A DNA stretch of 64,000 nt from Helianthus annuus (Eukaryota > Streptophyta > Magnoliopsida > Asterales > Asteraceae), in assembly GCF_002127325.2 (NCBI RefSeq), contig NC_035437.2:156213880-156277879 (forward strand). The letters are read 5' to 3'. The first letter of the stretch is position 1. Each line of letters starts with the position of its first letter. Position numbers and translations under genes: made by a program. Shown one piece after another: positions 45,829 to 58,395 of this stretch. Under the pieces are notes generated by a model, which ran no database searches, was not told the DNA's origin, and worked only from the letters and a program-made list of their open reading frames with translations.

Positions 45829-45887
45829 CGGGTTACCTCCCTTTTCTCCGTATATCGTAACGTGCTTTCCGCTAGGGGACGTCAGTT

Positions 45888-46373
45888 TTATTTCCTTTCA
45901 GAAACATGCCACCTTTGCGTGGTATATCGGGACAACCAATCCATACCCACGATCACTTGAAATTCTCCCATCGACATTGGGATCAGGTCTATTGTGTATT
46001 CTTCATCATCAATGCTCAATTTGCAATTTTCACATACATCACATACAATAAAACTCTTGTTATTACCTATTTCTACTTCTAAAGGCATAGGTAATTTTGT
46101 TAAAACAAATGAAGGATGTCGAATAAACCCATATGAAATAAAGGATCTATTCGCACCCGTATCGAATAAAACGCGTGCAGGAATCGAGTTTACAGCAAAA
46201 ATACCTGAAACTACTTCGGGTTCAACTTGTACTTCTACGGCAGTCAAGTGGAAAGATCTAGCCTTTGCCTTCGGGGCTTCACCTTTCGTGTCTTGCCCGT
46301 CTTTCTTTCCCACTAGGTTAGGGCATTCCGACTTCTTGTGACCCGGTCGATAGCAATTGTAACAAACTGTCAC
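45888..46373 (-). pseudogene. gypsy gag zinc knuckle and aspartic protease
   Basis: CCHC knuckle CYNCYRPGHKKSEC followed by the retropepsin core LFDTGANRSFIS and MDWL (VGMDWLSRY). Frame loss after WLSRY. Confidence 0.8.
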
Positions 46374-47435
46374 TTTTTACGGGCATGATGAAGCCATATG
46401 CCCCGTTTTCCGACATATGGGGCAAGGTTTATCCTTGAAGCGACACTCGCCCTTATGACCCTTTCCACAGATCTTGCAACTTGGCGACCCGCCTTTTGCA
46501 TCAGATTTCTTCCCGGTTTCATTCGTTCGGCTTTCTTAGTAGGGCTTGGATTAACGTCATGTGCCCTTCGTTCGCCCCGTTCAACTTGCTTTTTCAACTC
46601 AATCTCCCGTTCCCGAGCAACGTTTATGATCTCGGTAAGGGTCTCATACTTTGAAGGAGTCATAAACTCCCTATACTCTGCGCTCAACATATTGTAGTAA
46701 TAATATATCTTCTGTTCTTCATTCGTTATCAATTCATCACAAAACTTCATTTTATCCATGAACGTTCCCGTGATTGTCTATGGACTCACCCTTGTGCCTA
46801 AGTTGCATGAACTCTTCTTTGATTCGATTAATGGCCTCCTTGGGACTGTAATGTTTAAGAAATGGCGTCTTAAATTCATCCCATGTCATGGCCTTAGCCG
46901 CTTCACTTCCAATTTCTTTCTTTTTGTTATTCCACCAGTCTTTCGCTTGACCCATTAATTGACCCGTACCATAGGCTACGTAGTCATCTTCATTACAATG
47001 GGTTCTCTCGAATACCCCCTCGATATCAGTTAGCCATCGCTGGCATACTATTGGGTCTACCTCCCCATTATAGACTGGCGGTTTGCACGCCATGAACTCC
47101 TTGTATGAGCAAGGCTTTCGTCCTTCGGACTTTTCCTTTGCTAGATTGGCACTATCTTCCAATTTCTTGATTCTCTCGTCCACTATCGACAGAACTGAGT
47201 TTTGAATTTTATCAATAAAACCAGACAAACTGTTTTCAATTGCCTTTCCAACCTCTTCGGCAATCACTTCTCTCATTTGCTCGGTGACTCTTGGCACCGC
47301 ATCATCGTTACTTTCATCCGCCATCTTTAATACTGAAATGTTTACATTAACTGTTAAACATTTCATATATAACATATGATTTACTTGTTTCGATTTAATC
47401 AAGTTCATAACTTGATTCAACCGTTCTTGTTTCAT
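46370..47435 (-). pseudogene. gypsy gag
   Basis: Two overlapping frames (46752-47435 and 46370-46759) together give the retrotransposon gag region: MADESNDDAVPRVTEQ..., PPVYNGEVDPIVCQRWLTDIEGVF, QAKDWWNNKKKE, TWDEFKTPFLKHYSP, then FCDELITNEEQKIYYYYNML and a basic tail. The change of frame near 46755 is a frameshift. It normally forms the virus-like particle. Confidence 0.8.
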
Positions 47436-47602
47436 GCATTTCCCATGTTTGAGTGAGCTTACACACTCTTTTCGTGCATATTAATTCATGTTTCATTTCT
47501 ATATTCTCTAAATCTACTTAAAACAATTAACTCTTACCGGATGCTTGATCAAGCTTGAACCGAACACACTTTATTGACAACCTTTAGCTCTGATTACCAA
47601 CT

Positions 47603-49817
47603 TGTAAGACCCGACTTAATATAACGAGATTAAAGATATAAGATAAGCATTTAGTACTAAAATATCGAGTTTACAAAAACTTTCCTGATTAAAAGATCAT
47701 ACTTGATCCTAATATTCTATTTAAAAGCAAATTATCCATTAAACGTACAAAACATAACTTCAAGTGTCTACTAGATAACGTTTGAAAACATAGTTCAAGT
47801 ATCTACATATTGCTAAAACAAAATAGATCAAGTGCGGAAGCTTTGTTTAGTGCGTTCGGTTCTTGATAATAGCTTGATCACCATCCGGGTTAGGTCCATC
47901 TTCACCTACGGTCAAAACAATGGAAATAATTAGTTTTGACTCTTTGATAATCAAGAATAAACAAGTTCCATACACAAAAGTATAAAAAAAAAAATTCTCG
48001 GATCTGGGGTGTTGGCGTCGCACGAGGAAGGAGAAGGGCGGTCGTCGCGCCGCGCCACCGCCGTCGCGTCGCGCGACGTTGCGTGTCTTCGGCTGTGGCG
48101 TGATGCCAGCATGCAATTTCGACAGACTGTTTGTTGTTTGGAGCTGCAATTCAGCCCAGCACTCTTTTTCTCAATTCCGAACTTTAAATCGACATAACTT
48201 TTGACTCGGGCGTCCGTTTTAGCCGATGCTTTTTCCTACGTGACCGTAATTTAATTACGGACACGTTTATCAACATGATTTGCATAAAAATATTATTTCA
48301 AAAACAGTTGTACTGTAATTCGTCTCTTGTTTATTTGACCCATTTATCTACAAGTTCTACAATATGTATTATTATCACCATAAATTTTAGGCCAATGCAC
48401 CCATTTCTACGTTTACCAAATATGAGCTTTTGCTCCCCTCCTGAGGGTTGCTTATGTAATAACCATCATGTTTATTTCCAAGAATTTAACCATGCCTTTC
48501 AGAATCATTTGACAAGCGAATGTTCCGAACTATAATCCTTCTACAAGGGCTCATGCTTTTGTAACGGATTTGCGTGTCCGATACATGACCTACGCTTGAT
48601 ATATAACCAATCACAAGTGATGGTTATTAACTTCTATGTTTGTAAGACAACTTGTTTTGACCCGTTTGGATGCCGAATGGGTGTCTCCATTGCTAGACAC
48701 ATCCAAACTAAATTTCTAACTCATGTTTTTGACCCGTTTTACTTGTCTAAGGCACTTTGTCACTCCCGTGACTTAACGGTTTTCCTTGTTTACCAAATTG
48801 CAATATAACTAAGTAAAACTAACAATTAACATAATGTAACGAAACTATAAGTCGCGTACCTTCAAAGTGTACCCTTCAAGCGTGTTTCACCTCCGGCTTG
48901 TCCACTTGACGATCCGGATGCTTTACCTAAAGAGTTCCATTCACCATCAATTTAGAACTCTTTTATAATCAATAATGGACAATTTATTATGATATTCAAA
49001 TCTGCGTTTTTGTCCGATTTAACATTTTATTCTTCATTTAGGCGTTTTAACAAACACCTAGCGGGTCAAATTCTTACATAATCATTATTAGTTTCTTGAC
49101 ATGTTATTTCCTTCTATATCCACTTCAATTGGGCAATTTGCAACAAGTTTCAACATCAATATTTTTCTGAATTTAACACATAAATTCAGTTTCACTAAAA
49201 TAGCAAATCATAATCTCAGTGTTTGTTTAACTTCTACAATTTCATTAACCACTTACCATGGTAATCACAAACCCTACAAGTATGATGCAAGGTTTTCACA
49301 AGAATCATCTAGGGTTTAACCCTAGACATCATATTACTTCAAGATTCATCCATGCATCACATATTTAAGCTCGATTTCAGTTTCTCACAATTAACCTAGA
49401 ATTTAAGATGAATCAAAACATCAAAATTTTACATACCTTATGATCCTTTCAACTAGGTGATCATGAATTTGTGCTTGAAAATCGATTTAGACTTGATTTA
49501 GGCTTCCAATTTTGAGCTTTTGTGAGGATTTGGGTTTGAAAAAGGAATCCCTGATCGCCCCCCTTGTTCTGATCGACCCAGACACGCACGTATGTGTGTG
49601 TTTGGTGTGTTAATTTCTATTTTAACATTCTACTTTCAATCTTTGCAAGTTTGGTTCCTTAGCTTTTGTTTAATTTATAATCTAGGTGTTTTAACCTTCT
49701 TATATGCCACTACAAGGCTCGTAGCTGATTGGGTTATAATTTCCTAGTTAGCTGCTTCCTGTTTAATTAGCACTTTATAATTCTGATTTAGAGTTTTATA
49801 AATTCCGGGTTGTTACA
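47603..49817 (-). repeat. 5' LTR of the nested gypsy element (2.2 kb)
   Basis: TG...CA ends with inverted TGTAAGACCCG / TGTAACAACCCG. Contains a CpG-rich island at about 48010-48085 in otherwise AT-rich sequence. Confidence 0.75.
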
Positions 49818-50426
49818 TTTCGTCAACAGTACCTTTGACGAAACACTAGGTGTTTAGTCGAAGTTCCTTTTGGCGAAACACTGGGGGGTTTCGTCGCTTA
49901 TGTCTTTCATCGAGATAAGGTCACGGATAGTTGGTGAGAAAGTTGGTGAGATTTTTCAAAGGAAATCTTATCTTTTTGTCTGACAAAGAACACCCGATTC
50001 AACTTACAACATGCCTATCTTACCAACCCAAGCATGGTGTCAATATTTCAATCCATTTTCAATTTATCTTTTAATTGTAAAATCAATAAATATCTCAAGA
50101 ACACTTTGAAGATATGAACAACACTGATGAACACTTGAACTTTCCGGCCAAGTTTTTCACTGGAGGATTTTCCGAATCACAGATTTGCACAAAACTTTCA
50201 CTAAAAACCCGGTTTTACTATGTAATCATGCAAACAAGGTTTTTGATAAAACTTTTTAGCAAACAAACAAGATCTAACAGATTATAAGAGTTCTTTTCCA
50301 GAAAAATATGAACTTCAAGGATAACAGTTTTCAGAAAAAACAACAACAACACAGTTTCAACACTTGATAAAATCCCAACTATGTTTGGTTTTAAACAAGG
50401 ATAAGAGCCAAGGCTCTGATACCACT

Positions 50427-51110
50427 TGTAGGTCCCGAATCTCGGAGGATCGATTTCGAAACCAAACCCTTATTTATATCAAACACGGTCACGAGTGCGG
50501 AATCCTCGTGACGATGCCAAACCAAACACAGATAAACACAACACGAAGTAACCAACGAAACACAGTCAATTGATTAAAACGGATGAGAACAAGGATCAAA
50601 CAAATACACAAAATGTTTGATAGTAGACTTTCATAGTGGGTATGCTCTCATAGTTTCACACAGAAACCATGTTGTGTTTATATAGGCAACCCAGCCCAAG
50701 TGTTGACGAAACACTGAACTGGGCTTGACGAAACACCAAAGTCGACGAAACACTAGGTGTTTCGTCACTGTTCACGGCGAAACTTGGATTGACCACCCAA
50801 GGGAGTTTCGTCATACATGTACTCGACGAAACATAGGTGTTTCGTCGAGGGCTGCAAAACTTGTATGCTGCAAACTGTCAAACAGTTTGCAGCAGACTGA
50901 ATAAACACACAAACATAAACTTATCTACCCAATATGCAACATGCACAATCTTATAACCATTACATAACAGATGAGACAAACTGTCGGACACAAGTAGGAT
51001 AGGAGGATATCCGACTTGGTCGACAGACGAAAATACAGACTCGATAATAAAAGACCGTAAATTACAACGCTTAAATAGAACAAGTTACAGACACAAAATA
51101 GGCATCAACA
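50427..51110 (-). repeat. 5' LTR of the 9.5-kb element
   Basis: Partner of 41619-42301. The same hairpin-forming 'gacgaaacac/gtgtttcgtc' motifs occur at about 50750-50845. Confidence 0.9.
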
Positions 51111-51115
51111 CAAAG

Positions 51116-51529
51116 GCTTATGATATTACATCGAGATCCTTTGGGAAGGCTTTTAGTAATGCACCAAGATCCTATTGGGGGTGTAGTTAAGATAATAACT
51201 TAATGGAGGAATAAGGCAATCCGGTGGAATAGAAGATAACAGGTGAAGGTCTATTGGTTCGCACGCACGACTGATGGGGTTTTGTTCGGCCCTGGGTTCG
51301 ACTCCTAAAGGCCTTTTTTAAGTCAATTAGTATCTAAACACATATTTTTGACATTATATTAGTTGGTATAACATATTAGAACATGTTAGATCATGTTCAA
51401 CTTGTCGTTTCCTTCTTATAGTCTGGTTCGCAACCGAAAGTCAAACAGTTTGACTTCTTCTTTGACTTTTGATTCTGACTCGTTTTAGTTAAGTTGGCTA
51501 GTGATTTGAAGTTGCATTATGATCTTACT
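51116..51529. other. Target-site flank, no gene
   Basis: Continuation of the sequence left of 41614. A 'ctgggttcgactcc' phrase near 51290 resembles a tRNA T-arm, but no cloverleaf can be formed. Confidence 0.4.
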
Positions 51530-51725
51530 TGTCACACCCCAACCGATGGCGGAAACATCAAAGTGAGATGAAAACACGATTGTTCATAGCATCATAACAC
51601 TAATTTGTGACAATAAAATTAATCAAGATTTCATAAATATTAAAATATCATACATGGTTCCAAAACATGGTCAAATTGTATCAAACATAAATCAAAACAT
51701 TGTTTATTTCTAAGTTGTGTTTCTA
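51530..51725 (+). mobile_element. LTR fragment of the TGTCACACCCC family
   Basis: Begins TGTCACACCCCAACCGATGG, GCGGAAACATC, like the solo LTR at 21664, then diverges. It stops where copia sequence begins. Confidence 0.55.
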
Positions 51726-51726
51726 A

Positions 51727-54700
51727 GTCCACCCTAAAGTTGGATCAGTTGTTACTCCTCATATTTCTCTCACTAATGTCTATTTTATTCCAAATCTTGC
51801 TTTAAACCTTGTTTCGGTTAGTCAGTTGTGCAAATCTGGTCATTTGGTGGTCTTCTCTGATTCTATTTGTTGTGTATTGGATTCACGTTCTATGAGGGTG
51901 ATTGGGACCGGTCATAGGGTAGGTGGACTTTATGTCTTGGATGATCTCAAAGAAATTGATGTTGCTGCTTCTAGTGTTGACTTGTCATCCTTTCATTTGA
52001 CTCATTCATCTCCTGACTTTTATCAGTGGCATTCTCCATTGGGACATGTGTCCGCGTCTCGTTTAAAGTTTTTGGTTTCTACAGGTGCTTTGGGTAAGTT
52101 GAATACTTGTGATATTTCTTATTGTAGTGGTTGCAAACTTGCAAAGTTTTCCGCGCTGCCTTTTGCACGAAGTACATCTTGTTCTTTGGCTCCTTTTGAT
52201 ATTGTACATTCTGATGTGTGGGGTCCGTCACCTGTATCCACTAAGGGTGGGTCGATTTATTATGTATCTTTTATAGATGACTATACTCGTTATACCTGGG
52301 TGTATCTTATGAAACATAGATCTGAGTTCTTTGGTATTTACAAAGACTTTAGAGCCTATGTTAAGACCCAATTTTCGGTTGTGATAAAGTGCTTTCGTTG
52401 TGACCAAAGGGGTGAATATACCTCCAATGTCTTTACCCAGTTACTTGCATCAGATGGTACAATACACCAGGTATCTTGTACCGACACACCTCAGTAGAAT
52501 GGTGTAGCTGAAAGGAAACATCATCATCTTATGGAAACTGCTTGCTCGTTTCTTTTATCCACCGATGTCCCGGGTATTTTTTGGGGAGAAGCACTCCTAA
52601 CTGCCCAACATGTAATTAATCGGATCCCTACTTCTCATAGCTCTGGGATATCTCCTTTTGAGAAACTGTATGGTGAACTCCCAGATTACGACGAATTAAG
52701 GGTTTTTGGATGTACATGCTTTGTTCTTCGTCCTCATGTTAAACGAGACAAATTGTCAAATAAGTCATCATTATGTGTGTTTTTGGGTTATGCCAGTGGT
52801 CCGAAAGGTTATGGCACTGCACAGAAAGGATATCGTTGTTTTGATCCTGTTAGTAAGAAGTTGTATGTGTCACGGCATGTTATCTTCCTCGAGCATATTT
52901 CTTTCTATTCGATTCTATCCGGATCACATAATGTAACAAAGTCAGATCTCCTAAACATTGACCCCTTCAATTATGACATTGATGCATCAACATCGTCCAA
53001 TGTTCCCGCTACGTTTGCTGATTCTGATGGGCCAATAGAATCTGATGGGCTGGTAGCATCTGGTGGGTCAGTTCAAGATACCCATACATCGCCAGACACA
53101 ACTTCAGGTTCGGCTATGCCCGAGACAACTCCTTCACCTGCTGAGACAGTTCCACGTCTGAGGAGGTCTTCTCGTGAATGTAAGTCCACCAAATTACCAG
53201 ATTTTGCCTACTCTACCTACTCGCCTTCGTTTGCCTCCTTCATTGCAAATATACATCATCTGTCTGAACCTGAATCATATAGAGAGGCTGTCTCTAATCC
53301 TCTTTGACAGAATGCTATGGCTGAAGAGCTCACTGCTCTTCATCAGACACACACATAGGATTTGGTTCCACTACCACCTGGTAAACATGCAATTGGTTGT
53401 CGTTGGGTATATAAGATTAAAACAAAGTCTGATGGATCTAGTGAGCGATATAAGGACAAACTTGTAGCAAAAGGATACTCACAAAAGTATGGTATGGATT
53501 ATGAGGAGACATTTGCCACAGTGGCACAAATGACTACAGTTCGTACTCTAATAGCTGTTGCATCAGTTCGTCAATGGAAGATTTGGCAAATGGATGTCAA
53601 GAATGCATTCCTGAATGGTGATCTCCATGAGGAGATTTTCATGATTCATCCCCCAGGCATTGCTCATATGTCTGGTGAAGTTTATCGGCTTCGGAAAGCT
53701 TTATATGGCCTCAAACAGGCCCGTCGTGCCTGGTTTGAGAAATTCTCTACAGTGATTACTTCTCTTGGTTTTGTTCAAAGTAATCACGATTCAGCATTAT
53801 TTATTAGTTGTACGAGTGCAGGGCGCATTCTTCTGTCTCTATATGTAGATGATATGATTATTACAGGAGATGATTATGAGGGTATTGAGTCCCTAAAGCG
53901 TGATTAAGATCACCGCTTTGCTATGAAGGATCTGGGTATGTTACGGTATTTTTTGGGTATTGAGGTGGCATAGTCTCAGAAAGGATACCTCCTTTCTCAG
54001 ATAAAATATATTTCTGATTCGTTTTAGAGGGCAAGGCTTTCTGATAACAAAACTATTGACACTCCTCTTGAAACCAATGCATGGTATTCTCCCACTGATG
54101 GTGTTCCATTGGTTGATTCGAGTTTGTATCGTACTGTTGTAGGCAACTTGGTTTATCTTACAATTACTCGTCCAGATATTGCTCATGTTGTTCATGTCGT
54201 TAGCCAGTTTGTTACTGCTCCTACTTCTGTTCATTGGGGAGCTGTTCTTCGTATTCTGAGATATCTTCGAGGCACTCAGTTTCAAAGTCTTTTGTTTCCC
54301 TCAACATCTTCTCTGGAGTTGCATGCCTACAGTGATGCTGATTGGGATAGTGATCGTAATGATCGTAAATCCACCACTGGTTTTTGTGTTTTCTTGGGAG
54401 ATTCATTAATATCATGGAAAAGTAAGAAACAAGATGTTGTTTCAAGATCTTATACTGAGGTTGAGTATCGTGCAATGGCTGTGACTACATGTGAGATTGT
54501 TTGGTTACGATGGCTTCTTGCAGATATGGGTGTTATAATCTCTCAACCAACCCCCTTACATTGTGATAACCAAAGTGCTATGCAGATTGCTAAGAACTCT
54601 GTTTTTCATGAGCGAACAAAACTTATTGAGATAGATTGTCATTTTACTCGTCAACATCTTCAGCTTGGAACAATTTCGCTTCCTTTTGTTCCATCATCCT

Positions 54701-54806
54701 TGCAGATTGCAGATATTTTTACAAAGGCTCAGGCGGCGTCTCGGTTCCGATTCTTGTGTGAAAACTCTCAATGCTTATTAATGTTGCATTGTGAGTTTGA
54801 GGGGAG
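51727..54806 (+). pseudogene. Ty1/copia polyprotein, 5'-truncated, with at least six stops
   Basis: Order protease-end/GAG-pre-integrase, integrase, RT, RNase H, as in Ty1/copia. Visible: HSPLGHVSASRLKFL and C..C knuckle (CSGCKLAKF), integrase SDVWGPSPV, YYVSFIDDYTRYTW and NGVAERKHHHLMETA, RT WVYKIKTKSDGSSERYKDKLVAKGY (in parts), MDVKNAFLNGDLHEEIFM, LYGLKQARRAWFEKF and the LYVDDMIITG box, RNase H ADWDSDRNDRKSTTGF and KSKKQDVVSRSYTEVEYRAM. Stops at about 52495, 53306, 53357, 53905, 53971 and 54026. gag and the 5' LTR are missing. A polypurine tract GAGGGGAGA precedes the 3' LTR. Confidence 0.9.
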
Positions 54807-54807
54807 A

Positions 54808-55136
54808 TGTTAGCGTAATAAAATAAGTTTAGTTGATTAGTTTATTGTGGGCGTTGGCCCGTTAACTAGTAAGCCCGTAGCCTGGCTATATAATGTTTAT
54901 TTTCTTTTCTTTTGGATTCAACACTTTTCAATTGAGTAAACCCTAGCCGTTTTTTCTCTATACATGTTTGCCTTTCAACAACGGCATCCGAAAAAAGAAA
55001 TCATCGTAGTCCAACGATCTGTATCGAGACCTACACTACTTGAAACCAAGTTTAAGTTTTGACGAGAGAGTGGGTTATCTGGATCAGGGTTGAGGATATA
55101 TATTACAATCCGGATCAGGGTTGAGGATATATTACA
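54808..55136 (+). repeat. 3' LTR of the copia element
   Basis: Starts TGTTAGCGTAAT right after the purine tract and contains TATA-like 'ctatataatg' (54894). Ends at one of two tandem copies of 'ggatcagggttgaggatata..ttaca' (55107 or 55136). Matching TSD not available. Confidence 0.7.
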
Positions 55137-55314
55137 GAAATGAGGTTTTATAATAATTATGTTATTTATTTTATTTTTTTATCGTTTAGCATTAAAGGTA
55201 AACATACATTTTACATGCACAAAACAAACACAAAATTAGCGTACGCCACCCTAAGGACTATTTGTGTTGCCTGCGAGCAAATAAAAGAAGCCAAAAATGT
55301 ACTAGTGATACTTA

Positions 55315-55718
55315 GACCATCCGTAGTGGGGCGTGATTTTTTAAAAACATTGAAAAAAAAACGCCCCAAAACGCCCCCTCCCCCACTACACTAGGCGTTA
55401 TGAGGCGTTTTTTTTTTTTTTTTGAAAATTTGCAAGCCAGCGTTTTAATTATAATTAATTATAACGCTAAATGGGTTGGAAGGAAAATGGATGTGGCCAA
55501 TGGAGTGTGAGGAGCACTTTGACTAGCCAATGAGGAGGACTTTGACCTGCAGCAACTACTTTCCTTTTTTTTTTTTTTTAATAATTGGAAGGGGGCATTA
55601 TAAGGCATTATGTCCACTACACCACTTTTGCAATAATGCCCCATGCTGACTAGGATGACACGTGTCGAATAATACCCCATGGTGGAGGCATTATTTTGTT
55701 CCACCCTTACACATAGTC
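55315..55718. mobile_element. Harbinger-like MITE, TSD TTA
   Basis: Left end GACCATCCGTAGTGGGGCG, right end (reverse complement) GACTATGTGTAAGGGTGGA. 3-bp TTA at 55312-55314 and 55719-55721. Inner CGCCCC-rich and GGCATTA repeats match the element near 35290. Confidence 0.65.
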
Positions 55719-55721
55719 TTA

Positions 55722-56065
55722 TAGACCAAAACCACAATATGCCAGTATAGACATACCATTAAAAACCATTCATGTAGTCAACTCTAAAGTAGATTACCTC
55801 TCGTTTCTATATCCTTTGTAACGTAACATTTTTTTTATTTATCATTTGGCTCAAACTCTAGGTGTATTTATGAACTAATATATGTTTCAACTCATCCACA
55901 CCCAAGACCAGTTGTTGACCGGAATGCTCATAATTCAATGGTTGTAAACCGATCAAATATGCAACCAAAACTCAACAATTGTGCTCTTTAACAAAAACAA
56001 TACTCAATAGTTTCTGGTAAACAAACTTTTGATGTGCATAACTTTAGTACTCTAAATCTTTTATT
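55722..56065. other. 3' flank shared with gene A
   Basis: Positions 55960-56060 align with 26180-26265 (acaaaaacaatactcaa..., cttttgatgtgcataac). No gene. Confidence 0.5.
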
Positions 56066-56070
56066 AATGC

Positions 56071-57443
56071 AAGAGTAAATTACAAGTTTTGTCCTTTATG
56101 TTTGTCCCAAATTTCAGGCGTTATCCTTTACCTTTAAAATTGATGAGTTTTGTCCTTAACGTGTCAAAATCTTGCACGTTATGTCCTTTATGACAAACCC
56201 ATTTAATTTTCAATGTTAAATCTGATCACATAGACCCCACATAAGGGCAAATTTGTCTTTTTACCCTTCAATGAAAATATTAAATATATATTTATAAAGT
56301 TTCATCTTCTCCACTCAGTCACTCTCCCTCACCTCTCTCTCTCTATATCATTCTCTCTAAAAACACTAGCTGCCACCGCCATCTACCATCCACAAGCACC
56401 GCCTTGTACCACCGCTTTCTACCACCCACTCTCACTAACCTACCCTCTCTCTGTCCATCGCCCACATCCAGCAACCGCCACTGAAAAGACAACACCAGCA
56501 GGATCTGACCCGATCCAGATCTTCGTCGGTGGGTGCCCGATCCAACTCCACCACCACCGCCGCCATACCTTTCTCTCTTCACCCAAACATTAACATAGGT
56601 GTGTAGAAAAAAAAACAAACAACTGGTTGTTACTTGTTACAGGTGAAAAAGCTAGGGTGTTATCTTTAGAGGCATGTTTCTCCAAGAGCCTAAACTTTAT
56701 TGCTAGATTAAAAACTGAATTTTATGTAGGCAGGACAAAAAGAATTCATATCTTAACCTACTTCGAGCTGTACAAAATTTTGGTTTTGCACTTTGGGTCA
56801 CTGTTGAACCCATTAATTAGTGGTGACTGTTGAATGTTGATATCGGGATTCTGTAGGATTTCTATGAAGCTTTTGCAATGCATTTCTTTGGGAGATATCT
56901 TGTCCATGCCCGAATCAGATCGAAAGATTATGAGTTCGATTCTGTTATACCCGATTCCAAAAAACTGGTTGGGTGAACGGGTTGAGGGGGTGAAAAAGTC
57001 CATTCTGAAGGATTGATCATCTGAAACGATGGTTTGGCCATTGGTTATGTTTTGGTTTGGTGTAATGGTACTGATTGCAGTTGTGGTTAACAAGAGAGTT
57101 GAAATGGTGAAGATGATGATGAGTTGATGAAGATTAATGATATGATTGTTGTGAGAATTGGGTTGAGAATCTTGTTGCAGACAGTTGATTTTGGAATTAG
57201 GATTTGGGGTTGAAGATGAAGAGGGTGTGTTATTAGGGTTTTAAAAGGGGGGAAATGACTGTTCTACCCTCGTGTGCAATGCACATGACATAACTTAACA
57301 GAAAATTCTAACTGGGTTTGCCCTAAAGGATATAACGTGCAGGATTTTGAAACGTTAAGGACAAAACTCATCAATTTTAAAGGTAAAGGACAACGCCTGA
57401 AATTTGGGACAAACTTAAAGAACAAAACTTGTAATTTACTCTT
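56071..57443. mobile_element. 1.4-kb non-autonomous element with ~125-bp TIRs
   Basis: The first ~125 bp (AAGAGTAAATTACAAGTTTT, GTCC...) and the reverse complement of the last ~125 bp match with few differences. 5-bp flank repeat AATGC at 56066-56070 and 57444-57448. The interior resembles gene DNA: a CCACC/CTCTCT-rich UTR-like part (56320-56590) and open stretches (56834-57016) without a recognisable domain. Superfamily uncertain; MULE-like by TIR length, but the duplication is only 5 bp. Confidence 0.75.
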
Positions 57444-57476
57444 AATGCAAAATATAATTGGTAAAAAGTTAAAAAC

Positions 57477-58007
57477 GGGGAATTGGCCTGTAATAATCTC
57501 AACTAGATGTCATTGCTATTGTCAGTCCCACCTTTGAATATTCCCCATGTCGGTCCCACCTTTCACTTTTTTTCCTCCACCGGTCCTCGGTTAAAAAAAC
57601 TTAACAGAGTTTAGTTTTTTTCTGAATTACAAGCTGACGTTTTATGGTTTTTGATCATAACGAGGATACGACTCAAATGATGTAAAACTTACTTTGAAAT
57701 TGTGCTCCAAGCGATGAAAACGATGCTTCAATTCAGGTGTTTAAACTTCCAATTAACAAAAATCAAGTCGTTTGGAGCACCGTTTCGAGGTAAGTTTTAC
57801 ATCAATAGATTCGTATCCTCGTTCTGATCAAAAGCACTAATACGTCAGTTTGTAATTCGGAAAAAAACTTAACTCCGTAAAGTTTTTTTAACTGAGGACC
57901 AATGGAGGAAAAATAAGTGAAAGGTGGGATTGGCATGGGGAATATTCGAAGGTGGGACTGACAATAAGCAATGACGTTAAGTTGGGATCATTACAGGCCA
58001 GTTCCCC
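57477..58007. mobile_element. 531-bp foldback element
   Basis: GGGGAATTGGCCTGTAAT at the left and the reverse complement GGGGAACTGGCCTGTAAT at the right. The two ~240-bp arms stay complementary almost to the centre (near 57740), so the whole element can form one long hairpin. The flank repeat is short and ambiguous (AAAC). Confidence 0.85.
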
Positions 58008-58395
58008 AAACGAAAACCATAGATGACCATGGGAAACCATATAATTTATAAGGTAAAAGTATCATTCCAATTACACTAGTTGTAATACATAACGAACCCG
58101 GAATGAGACAAAACATAGAGAATATCATAAAAGAAAGTACATTACATAGAAACAACTTCAGGCCAGCACCATAACCATCAGATTACTCCTGCATATAAAT
58201 TTTGTCATAATTAGTAGAAGAAAACTAAGTCTTGCAAAACAGACAGTCCAGTCGAGTAACAGGTCAAACAATCTATTTTATAAAGGTAATAATTTGGTTC
58301 GGGCAGTATCGGGTGCTGACCCGTTTGCACCCGTTTGATCTAAACCCATTTTACAAATTTCAAAGAAAACCAATTAACAAAACAAAAGGAAGAAG
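58008..58395. other. 3' UTR/flank of gene B
   Basis: Aligns with 26330-26790 of copy A. The last coding exon may be the short GAG-TAA after TATGCAG at 58186-58195 (minus strand). Confidence 0.5.

Larger units (their letters stand above)
43787..49817 (-). mobile_element. Nested Ty3/gypsy (chromovirus-like) element, 3' end deleted
   Basis: 5' LTR 47603-49817 (TGTAAGACCCG...CGGGTTGTTACA), tRNA-Met-like primer site (complement of 47587-47599), then gag, protease, RT, RNase H and the first half of integrase down to about 43787, where homology stops after SEVYTNEIV. The integrase catalytic end, chromodomain region and 3' LTR are absent, so a deletion removed them together with part of the host element. 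Confidence 0.8.
41619..51110 (-). mobile_element. 9.5-kb LTR retrotransposon, TSD CAAAG, hosting a nested gypsy element
   Basis: LTRs of 683/684 bp (41619-42301, 50427-51110), nearly identical by eye. TSD CAAAG at 41614-41618 and 51111-51115. Minus orientation: tRNA-Met primer site as the complement of 50413-50424, polypurine tract as the complement of 42302-42312. Its own interior is 49818-50412 (leader) and 42302 to about 43790 (the 3' part of an ORF of unknown type). The rest is a nested gypsy element. No RT of its own is left or was ever present. Confidence 0.9.

Noticed and set aside
51285..51310. 'ctgggttcgactcc' T-arm-like phrase
   Set aside because: No cloverleaf around it.
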